Assembly: GCA_035551935.1 (NCBI GenBank)
Contig: DASZMJ010000207.1
Span: 1 to 29,068 of the forward strand
Source of the DNA: DASZMJ01 sp035551935
Lineage (GTDB): Bacteria > Planctomycetota > Planctomycetia > Isosphaerales > Isosphaeraceae
Direction: 5' to 3'
DNA: 29,068 bases
The notes under the pieces were generated by a model, which was not told where the DNA came from, searched no databases, and saw only the letters and a list, made by a program, of their open reading frames with translations. The translations under genes were made by a program, and so were the position numbers. Below are positions 1 through 6,815 of the stretch, piece by piece; within the stretch, counting starts at the first letter, position 1, and the number at the start of each line of letters is the position of its first letter.

Positions 1-21
1 CCCTTCATTTGCAAAGGGATC

Positions 22-38
22 GGTCCGCGCGGCGGACC
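22..38 (-). terminator. Possible terminator hairpin after the PEP-CTERM gene
   Basis: A perfect 7-bp stem (GGTCCGC / GCGGACC) with a 3-nt loop lies 25 bp beyond the stop of the minus-strand gene at 64-1089. No clear U-run follows it on the minus strand, so it is only a candidate. Confidence 0.3.
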
Positions 39-63
39 CTACGTGAAGGTGACCGATTCCGTC

Positions 64-1089
64 TCAGGCCCGACGGCGGCGGGCGCGGGCGACGAGGCCG
101 AGCGAGGCGAGGCCGAAGAGGGCGAAGGTGCCGGGCTCGGCGACGGTCGACGGGGGGCCGACGAGCTGGGCGCCGGGCGCGGGGGCAAGGACACCGGTCG
201 CCAGGAAGTTCTGGCCGAGGAGGGCCTTCGACGCCGCGGAGCTGAACGTCGCGTTGGGGTCGAGCATCATCGCCAGGTTGGCGTTCCGGGCGTCGATGAA
301 GTTTCCCGACTGGTCGTAGTTCTCGCCGACGCCGAAGGCCAGCATCAGCTCGTGGCTGATGTTGTGGGCGACGATCCACTCGAGCTGGTCGACCGACTGG
401 CTGAGCTTGGCGGCGTTGTCGATGAAGTCGAAGCCGTTGCCCCCCAGGTAGGTCATGCCGATCGCGTTGTTGAGGTTGGGGTTGACGGTGTTGGAGACGA
501 CGCTGAGCGTGTGGGCGGCGGCGACGCCGGGGCTGGTCGTCAAGCTGACCGGCACGCCGCTCTGCTGGAACGTCTGCTCGACCCGCTGGACCACGGCGGC
601 GACGAAGGCCGATTGCTGCTGAGCGGTCGGCGTACCGCCGAACAGCGAGGTGACCTGCGGGCTGTTGGACCAGGCCTGCGCGCCGCCGGTCGTCAGCGTG
701 TTGGCGTCGGCGAACGGGCCGGAGCCGAAGTTGAGGAAGGCGTCGACCGTCGGCGTCGGCGTCGGCGCCGGCACGGACATCGCGGACGCGGCCGGGTAGG
801 CGCTGACGGTCACGATCGGCTGCGGCGGGGCTTGCGGTTGCGGCGCCGGGGCCGAGGCGATCGTGGGGGTCGGGGCGACGACGACGGCGGGGGGCGGGGT
901 CGCGGGGGCGTTCGTGGGAAGCAGCGAGCTCGAGGTGGTCGTGACCGTGGTGACGGTCGCCGTGCCGCCGGCGCCGAAGGACCACGACTGCCACTGCCAG
1001 GTCCCCGACCGCAACGAGTCCCCACGCGCCGACGGCACCACGACGCCGAGCACGAGCAGGACCAGGGCCCGGGACTTGACGGCGACCAT
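64..1089 (-). CDS. PEP-CTERM secreted protein with a degenerate metalloprotease-like motif
   Basis: 341 residues. The ATG at 1089 was chosen because a perfect AGGAGG lies 5 nt upstream and the frame then opens with a signal peptide (residues 1-23, ending SARG). An Ala/Pro/Thr-rich linker follows to about residue 115. The C-terminus has a PEP-CTERM sorting signal: VAEPGTF (316-322), a hydrophobic segment, then RARRRRA. Proteins of this type are exported and processed by an exosortase-like system. The globular part contains HNISHELMLAFGVGE (242-256), which keeps the first His, Glu and Gly of the metzincin motif HExxHxxGxxH but has Leu and Glu where the second and third His should be. Enzymatic activity is therefore doubtful. 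PEP-CTERM identity is well supported; a specific function is not. Confidence 0.85.
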   Translation of the reverse strand: MVAVKSRALVLLVLGVVVPSARGDSLRSGTWQWQSWSFGAGGTATVTTVTTTSSSLLPTNAPATPPPAVVVAPTPTIASAPAPQPQAPPQPIVTVSAYPAASAMSVPAPTPTPTVDAFLNFGSGPFADANTLTTGGAQAWSNSPQVTSLFGGTPTAQQQSAFVAAVVQRVEQTFQQSGVPVSLTTSPGVAAAHTLSVVSNTVNPNLNNAIGMTYLGGNGFDFIDNAAKLSQSVDQLEWIVAHNISHELMLAFGVGENYDQSGNFIDARNANLAMMLDPNATFSSAASKALLGQNFLATGVLAPAPGAQLVGPPSTVAEPGTFALFGLASLGLVARARRRRA

Positions 1090-1684
1090 GCGAACCTCCT
1101 GTTCGACCCTCGGTCCGCCCATCCGTGAGCGTCCCGCGGCACCGCGACGGGTCCCCTGGCGACGGGGTCGCCCCGCGCGGCCGATCGGCCCGATCGCCAT
1201 ATCGACGTGATCGTTTGGGGGGGGTATCGGGAAGACGGTCCTTACCGGAATGCAAGGGCCGTGCCGAAGGCTCCGCGAAAACCGATCGGCGCGGTGCCGA
1301 TGTGTCGGGTCACATGATCCGAGCGCGTTAAACCCTGGGATGGCAATGGGTTCGACATGATTGTGCCGGTCCCGCGCCGGGGCATTCTCGGCCGGAGGGG
1401 GGCCCGTCCTTGAGCCCGTTCGCGGTGCGCGTTTTTACAAACCGCCGGGTAAGAATGACAATCCGACCCGCGGCGGAGGAAGTCTTAGTCCCTTAACGCT
1501 TTTCCGTTGCGGCCCCCGGGCGCGCGGGCTATAGTGTAGGCTCGAAACCCCGGGCGGTCGCGTGTCCGACGGGGCGTCCTCGGGGACGCCCGATCTTGAA
1601 GGAAGCGCTTCGTTACGCTGTCGGCCCGCCATCGACTTCGGCCGAGCGCGACCCCCCGGGCCCATCAACACGAGGAGACCTGCG
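1090..1684. other. Intergenic region between divergent genes
   Basis: About 595 bp without a supportable gene between the PEP-CTERM gene (minus) and the lipoprotein gene (plus). It holds the AGGAGG ribosome site of the former (1090-1100 area), a run of eight G at 1217-1224, a good promoter candidate at 1507-1535, and the GAGGAG ribosome site of the lipoprotein gene at 1672-1677. Open frames across it are GC-bias shadows. Confidence 0.6.
1507..1535 (+). promoter_or_regulatory. Sigma70-type promoter candidate for the lipoprotein gene
   Basis: TTGCGG (1507-1512), a 17-nt spacer and TATAGT (1530-1535) form a good -35/-10 pair in otherwise very GC-rich DNA. It would give a leader of about 140 nt before the GTG at 1685. 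Confidence 0.5.
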
Positions 1685-1939
1685 GTGAAGTTCCCCCTGA
1701 AGACCTGGACCCTCTTCTCCGGCCTGACCCTCTCCGTCGCCCTCGTCGGCTGCGGCACCGAGGAGTCGAGCGCCACCATCCCGCCCGCGACGTCGACCGG
1801 CACCCCGTCGGCCACCCCGTCGGCCACCCCATCGGCGATGCCCGACGAGACCAAGCCGGCCGAGACCAAGCCCGCCGACGAGACCAAGCCGGCCGAGACC
1901 AAGCCCGAGGGCGACAAGAAGGAAGAGACCAAGCCCTGA
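1685..1939 (+). CDS. Small lipoprotein with Thr/Pro/Lys-rich repeat tail
   Basis: 84 residues from a GTG start. The start was chosen because GAGGAG lies 7 nt upstream and the frame then opens with a lipoprotein signal: a positive n-region, a hydrophobic core and the lipobox LVGC with Cys23 as the lipid-attachment residue. The mature part is low-complexity: three ATPS-like units, then repeated TKPAE/DETKPAE units, ending in a charged Lys/Glu tail. Such tails often act as flexible spacers in the periplasm. No catalytic domain is visible. An upstream GTG at 1562 is in frame but would bury the signal sequence. The repeat DNA (tandem CCCGTCGGCCA-type units) could vary in copy number between strains. 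Function unknown. Confidence 0.75.
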   Translation: MKFPLKTWTLFSGLTLSVALVGCGTEESSATIPPATSTGTPSATPSATPSAMPDETKPAETKPADETKPAETKPEGDKKEETKP

Positions 1940-1972
1940 CCTCGGGACGATCCCGACCCTCGATAACCGACC

Positions 1973-2001
1973 GGCCGGCCCACCCCTCGCGGTGGCCGGC
2001 C
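1973..2001. terminator. Bidirectional terminator hairpin
   Basis: GGCCGGCCCACC and GGTGGCCGGCC pair over 11 bp with one bulged C and a 6-nt loop. The hairpin lies between the ends of two convergent genes (stop at 1939 on plus, stop at 2029 on minus). On the plus strand it is followed by a T-rich stretch (GTATTGCTT). Confidence 0.55.
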
Positions 2002-2028
2002 GTATTGCTTGACGCGGTCGCCCGACCG

Positions 2029-2883
2029 TCAAGCGTCGCCGCGGACGACCGGGTTGATCAGCGTGCCGATGCCGTCGATGGCGATGTGGACGAGGTCGCC
2101 GGGACGGAGGGTGAAGTCGTCGGGGGGGACGATGCCGGTGCCCGTGAGCAGGAAGGCGCCGTCGGGGAAGAGGTTGTCGCGGCCGAGCCACTCGATCAGC
2201 TCGTCGAACCGCCGCGCCATCCGCGCCGTCGATGTCGCGCCATCGAAGGCGATCGCGCCGCCGCGCTCGATGGTCAGGCGGATGGCCAGCGACTCCGGCG
2301 CCGGCATGCCCTCGGCGAGCGTGACGACCGGCCCGAGGGCACAGGAGGCGTCGTAGACCTTCGCTTGCGGCAGATAGAGGGGGTTGCGCCCCTCGATGTC
2401 GCGGGCGCTGACGTCGTTGCCGACGGTGAAGCCGACCAGCCGGAGCTTCGGCGAGAGGACCAGCGCCAGCTCGGGCTCGGGGACGCACCACTCGGTGTCG
2501 CGGCGGACCCGGATCGCGCGGCCGGGGCCGACGACGCGCGACGGGGTGGCCTTGAAGAACAGCTCGGGCCGGTCGGCGCGATAGACGAGGTCGTAGAACG
2601 ACCCCCCCTGCTCCGATTCCTCCTGCCGCGCCTCCTTGCTCCGCTGGTATGTCACCCCCGCGCCCCAGACCTCCTGCCGGTCGATCGGCGCGAGCAGCGG
2701 CACCGACTCCAGCGGCATCCCGGGGTCGCCCGGGTCCCGCGCGGCCCGTGCCCGCGCCGCCGGGTCGTCGTCGTGGAGCACGTCGCAGAGCGCCGCGACC
2801 CCCGCCAGCTCGAAGACGCGCCCCGCCTCGACCGCCCCGACGCGCGCCGTCCCGTCGTCGCCTCGATAACGTGCCAGTTGCAT
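2029..2883 (-). CDS. Fumarylacetoacetate hydrolase-family protein
   Basis: 284 residues, cytoplasmic, usual family length. The ATG at 2883 opens with MQLARYRG, typical of the family, with GAGG 4 nt upstream. The FAH fold is clear: the metal-binding pair is in CVPEPELAL, and GNDVSARDIEGRNPLYLPQ is the family core. The segment WGAGVTYQRS and YRADRPELFFKATPSR resembles the subgroup that includes 2-keto-3-deoxy-arabinonate dehydratase of the oxidative pentose pathways; that assignment is from memory and tentative. Other family members cleave or decarboxylate 2-keto acids and acylpyruvates. It is transcribed divergently from the secreted sugar-dehydrogenase-like gene at 3070, so a role in sugar-acid breakdown is a reasonable inference. 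Confidence 0.85.
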   Translation of the reverse strand: MQLARYRGDDGTARVGAVEAGRVFELAGVAALCDVLHDDDPAARARAARDPGDPGMPLESVPLLAPIDRQEVWGAGVTYQRSKEARQEESEQGGSFYDLVYRADRPELFFKATPSRVVGPGRAIRVRRDTEWCVPEPELALVLSPKLRLVGFTVGNDVSARDIEGRNPLYLPQAKVYDASCALGPVVTLAEGMPAPESLAIRLTIERGGAIAFDGATSTARMARRFDELIEWLGRDNLFPDGAFLLTGTGIVPPDDFTLRPGDLVHIAIDGIGTLINPVVRGDA

Positions 2884-2988
2884 AACGCCTCGCTCGATCG
2901 CTTCGCGACTGGACCTCCGCCGACCCGTCGCCATCTTCCCCCGCCGGCCCCGCCCGATCAACCCCGCCGTCGACCGGGGCCGAATCCC

Positions 2989-3017
2989 TGGACTCCCGCC
3001 GTCGGCCGCGCCACAAT
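2989..3017 (+). promoter_or_regulatory. Weak sigma70-type promoter candidate for the dehydrogenase gene
   Basis: TGGACT (2989-2994), a 17-nt spacer and CACAAT (3012-3017) each match consensus at four of six positions. The site lies in the 186-bp divergent region, about 50 bp before the ATG at 3070. Confidence 0.35.
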
Positions 3018-3069
3018 GAACCGTCTCGGCCGCAACGACCACGATTCGCACGAGGATGAGGAGCCGACG

Positions 3070-6000
3070 ATGTCGCATCGAGGACGAGGATGGTCACGCC
3101 CCGGCCTGCTCGTGGCCCTGGGGGCCCTGCTCCTGGGACTCGCGCCCGAGGCCCGCGCGCAGGTCGGCGCGGAGGAGTCGGCGAAGAAGTTGAAGCCAGC
3201 CGAGGGGCTCGAGGCGACGCTCTGGGCGAGCGAGCCGTTGGTCGTCAACCCGACGAACATGGACGTCGACTCGCGGGGGCGGGTCTGGGTCACGGAAGGC
3301 CTGAACTACCGCCTGACCCGCAACCGCCAGTTCCAACGCAAGGACCTGGCCGACCGGATCAAGGTCCTCGAGGACACCGACGGCGACGGCAAGGCCGACA
3401 AGGTGACCGTCTTCGCCGACCACATCTTCCCCGTGCCGATGGGGATCGCGGTCGAGGAGAAATACGATAAGGACGGCAAGTACACCGGCTGCAAGGTGTA
3501 CGTCGGCAACAGCCCCGACCTGCTCGTCTTCGAGGACACCGACGGCGACGACAAGGCCGACAAGCGGTATCCGCTGCTGACCGGCTTCGGCGGCATCGAC
3601 TCCGACCACGGCGTCCACGGCATGGTGCTCGGCCCCGACGGCAAGCTGTATTTCACCCACGGCGACGGCTGCTGCTCGGTCCAGCAGGACCACTCCGAGC
3701 GCCAGCAGAACTTCGACGTGACCGACGACTCCGGCCGCCACGTCAAGAGCGACCAGCTCGCCCACACCCTCCGCGCCGACCGCGACGGCAAGAACTTCGA
3801 GATCCTCTGCGACCGCCAGCGCAACAATTACGAGACCTGCATCAACTCGTTCGGCAACATCTTCACCAGCGACAACGACGACGACGGCAACCGCGGCTGT
3901 CGCGTGATCTGGGCGATGGACGGCGGCCACTACGGCTACAAGACGAGCCCCCGCCTCCACTGGGGCGAGGAGATCCCCGGCAACGTCCCCAAGCTCGTCG
4001 GCACCGGCAACGGCTCGCCCTGCGGGATCATGGTCTACGAGGGCAGGGCGCTCGGCAAGGATTACGAGGGCGCCCTCTTCGAGGCCGAGGCCGGCACGCG
4101 GCAGATCAACTTCTTCCCGATCACCCGCAAGGGGGCCTCGTTCCGCACCGACTACAAGGTCCTGCTCGGCAGCGACGACCCGTGGTTCCGGCCCGTGGAT
4201 GTCGCCGCGATGCCCGACGGCTCGCTCGTCGTCGCCGACTGGTACGACGGCGGCGTCGGCGGCCACGCCTTCCGCGACCAGACCACCGGGCGCATCTATC
4301 GCGTCGCGCGGAAGGGGAAGAAGGTCGATGCCGAGACGCAGGATTTCGCGACCATCAAAGGCCTCGTCTCCGCGCTGCGCTCGCCGGTCGTGGCGACCCG
4401 CGACGCCGCCCAACGCGGCCTGATCGCGCGGGATAAGGAGGGCGTGGCCGCGCTCCGCGAGCTCTTCGAGAAGGGCGAGCCGACGGACCGCGCCCGGGCG
4501 CTTTGGACGTTGCACGCGATCGAGGGGGACGGCGTCGCCCTCGCGGCCTTGAAGGACGACGACCCCCGCATCCGCGAGCAAGGCGTCCGCATCCTCGGCC
4601 GCGACGTCGCCCGCAACGGCGTCATCGAATACAAGATCGAGGAGGTCCGGAACCCGCCGCCCGCGTTGAGGCACCTCGACGAGCTGCTGGCGATGGCCTC
4701 CGACCCCGACGCGGGCGTCCGCCGCGAATTGATCCTGGCGCTCCGCAACGTCGACCGGAGCCTCCCCGAGCCGGCCCGCGGTTTCCCGTTCGATCGCATC
4801 AACGAGGCCCTCAAGACCCTCACGCGGATGTGGGACGGCCAGGACCGCTGGTACCTCGAGGCGCTCGGCCTGGCCCTCGAAAAACGCGAGGGCGCGTTCC
4901 TCAAGGAACTCTTCGACGGCACCCTCTACGGCGACCTCGACCTCGACCGCGCCGGCAAGGAATCCCGCGTCGCGTTGCCGCCGTACTTCCCGGTCGATCG
5001 CAACGAGGCCTTCCTCGCCACCGGCGACGAGCTGCCGCCGGCGAGCGCCCTGAGCAAGACGCTCGGTTTGACCTGGCGGCTGCACCGGCCCGAGGTCTTG
5101 CCGCTCCTGACCCGGATCCTCCCGACGCTGGAGTCGTCCGAGTTGCAGCAGGCGGCCGACGACGCCCTCTCCCGGATCGACGACCCGGCCGGCGCCGCCG
5201 TGCTCGCCGACCTCGCCGGCACGCTCGCCGACCCGGTCCGCAAGCGGCAGGTGCTCGACGTGCTCGCGCGCAAGCTCGGCAACGGCTGGCGCGACGCCCG
5301 CAACGACCCCAGGGTCGCCCGTGCCATCAAGTCCGCCTTGAATGACGACGAGCTCCGCGCCCAGGGGGTCGCGCTGGCCGTCGCGACGGGCGAGAAGAAA
5401 TATGCCGACACGCTAATCCAATATGCCGACGACGCCAAGGCGCCCGACGAGGTCCGCGTCGCGGCGGTCGAGGGGCTGGCGCGGCTGAAGCCGGAGGGGA
5501 TGCGGAAGGCCTTCGACGGCATCCTCGCCGCGGCCGGCAAGGCCGGCACCGCCCCGGTCGCCGCAGCGGTCGTCCGCGCGATCCCGATGACGGAGGCGAA
5601 CCCCGACGAGGCCCTCCGCAAGCTCATCGACGACGACGACGCCCCGCTCGGCCTGCGCCGGGAGGCCTTGCGGACCTTCGCCTCGCAGCGCGACGGCGGC
5701 CGGAAGCTGCTGGCGATCGTCAAGGCGAAGAAGCTCCCCGACGAGCTGAAGACCGACGCGACCCTCGCGCTGAACTCCAGCATGGACCGCGACGTCCGCC
5801 TCGAGGCCGCGAGCCTCTTGCCGCCGCCGAAGTCGGCGACCGGTCGCCCGTTGCCGCCGATCGGGGCCCTGGTCCGCCGCGAGGGAAAGGCCGAGGACGG
5901 CCGTGCCGTCTTCTTCCGCGAGAAGCCCAACGGCCGGCTCGACGGCTCCGCGACCGTCGTCTGCGCCGGCTGCCACCGCGTCCAGGGGCGCGGGCAGTGG

Positions 6001-6798
6001 ATCGGCCCGGACCTCTCGACGATCGGCACGAAGTACGGCAAGGACGAACTCTTTAACTCGATCCTCAACCCCGGCGCCGCCATCGGCTACAACTTCCGCA
6101 CGCTCGTCGTCGCGACCAAGGACGGCCGCGTCCTCACCGGCCTTCCCGTCGAGGAGACGCCCGACCGCCTCGTGCTCAAGACCTCCGAGGGCCAGCGGGT
6201 CGCCGTGCCAATCGCCGAGGTCGAAGAGCGGAAGTACAGCGAGATCTCGCTGATGCCCGAAGGGCTGGCGCAGACGATGAGCGAGCAGGACCTGGTGGAC
6301 CTCGTGACGTTCCTGTCGACCTTGCGGCAGCCCGTCAGCATCGTCGGCCAGTGCTCCGCGGTCGGGCCGCTGGAGGAGCGCGGCGACGAGCCGGCCTTCG
6401 ACGTGACGGCGAAGGTCCGGACCTCCGAGCCGCTCCGCGGCCCCGGCGGCGAGCCGCTCGCCTGGCGACGGCTCACGGCCAACGCCGAGGGCGTCGTCGA
6501 CCCGGCCAGCCTCGCCGGCAAGGACAAATCCAGGGCCGTCTACCTCTTCGTGCCCGTCAACTCGCCCCGGGAGCAGGACGCCCGACTCGTCCTCGACACC
6601 CGGGCCAGGGTCCGCGCCTGGCTCGGCGGCCGAGAGATCGACCTGCCCGACGCGAAGGACGGCGAGCCCTATGCCGTCACCGTCACCCTCCCCCAGGGCC
6701 GCTCCGACCTCCTGATCCGCGTCCCAGGCGGCGCCGACTCCGCCGTCGTCACCACCCTCGTCGCCGACAAGCCGCTCGAGTTCGGCGAGAAGCCGTGA
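3070..6798 (+). CDS. Secreted PVC-type dehydrogenase with HEAT repeats and cytochrome c domain
   Basis: 1242 residues. The ATG at 3070 has AGGAG 7 nt upstream and gives a clean signal peptide ending ARA (28-30). Residues about 40-420 are a beta-propeller of the sugar-dehydrogenase type, with repeated calcium-like loops DTDGDGKADK and DTDGDDKADK. Residues about 430-870 are alpha-helical HEAT repeats. A haem c domain follows, with CAGCH at 965-969 and a possible distal Met in the SLMPEGLAQTMS segment. Proteins of this build are a planctomycete/Verrucomicrobia hallmark and are thought to oxidise a sugar or alcohol outside the cytoplasm and pass electrons to haem. The substrate is unknown. The last 160 residues or so, after the haem domain, form an extra beta-rich domain not seen in the sister protein at 22879-25998. 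Confidence 0.9.
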   Translation: MSHRGRGWSRPGLLVALGALLLGLAPEARAQVGAEESAKKLKPAEGLEATLWASEPLVVNPTNMDVDSRGRVWVTEGLNYRLTRNRQFQRKDLADRIKVLEDTDGDGKADKVTVFADHIFPVPMGIAVEEKYDKDGKYTGCKVYVGNSPDLLVFEDTDGDDKADKRYPLLTGFGGIDSDHGVHGMVLGPDGKLYFTHGDGCCSVQQDHSERQQNFDVTDDSGRHVKSDQLAHTLRADRDGKNFEILCDRQRNNYETCINSFGNIFTSDNDDDGNRGCRVIWAMDGGHYGYKTSPRLHWGEEIPGNVPKLVGTGNGSPCGIMVYEGRALGKDYEGALFEAEAGTRQINFFPITRKGASFRTDYKVLLGSDDPWFRPVDVAAMPDGSLVVADWYDGGVGGHAFRDQTTGRIYRVARKGKKVDAETQDFATIKGLVSALRSPVVATRDAAQRGLIARDKEGVAALRELFEKGEPTDRARALWTLHAIEGDGVALAALKDDDPRIREQGVRILGRDVARNGVIEYKIEEVRNPPPALRHLDELLAMASDPDAGVRRELILALRNVDRSLPEPARGFPFDRINEALKTLTRMWDGQDRWYLEALGLALEKREGAFLKELFDGTLYGDLDLDRAGKESRVALPPYFPVDRNEAFLATGDELPPASALSKTLGLTWRLHRPEVLPLLTRILPTLESSELQQAADDALSRIDDPAGAAVLADLAGTLADPVRKRQVLDVLARKLGNGWRDARNDPRVARAIKSALNDDELRAQGVALAVATGEKKYADTLIQYADDAKAPDEVRVAAVEGLARLKPEGMRKAFDGILAAAGKAGTAPVAAAVVRAIPMTEANPDEALRKLIDDDDAPLGLRREALRTFASQRDGGRKLLAIVKAKKLPDELKTDATLALNSSMDRDVRLEAASLLPPPKSATGRPLPPIGALVRREGKAEDGRAVFFREKPNGRLDGSATVVCAGCHRVQGRGQWIGPDLSTIGTKYGKDELFNSILNPGAAIGYNFRTLVVATKDGRVLTGLPVEETPDRLVLKTSEGQRVAVPIAEVEERKYSEISLMPEGLAQTMSEQDLVDLVTFLSTLRQPVSIVGQCSAVGPLEERGDEPAFDVTAKVRTSEPLRGPGGEPLAWRRLTANAEGVVDPASLAGKDKSRAVYLFVPVNSPREQDARLVLDTRARVRAWLGGREIDLPDAKDGEPYAVTVTLPQGRSDLLIRVPGGADSAVVTTLVADKPLEFGEKP

Positions 6799-6815
6799 CA
6801 TGGGAATGAGCTTGG

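Noticed and set aside
5..1255. Long open frame on the minus strand overlapping the PEP-CTERM gene
   Set aside because: Arg/Pro/His-rich composition typical of out-of-frame reading in GC-rich DNA; the frame at 64-1089 has ribosome site, signal peptide and sorting signal.
2005..3069. N-terminal extension of the first dehydrogenase frame
   Set aside because: It overlaps the FAH-family gene on the other strand and lies upstream of the signal peptide; ATG 3070 has the ribosome site.
3094..5085. 663-residue open frame antisense to the first dehydrogenase
   Set aside because: Val/Ala/Glu/Asp-rich shadow without motifs; the plus strand frame carries the domains and haem site.
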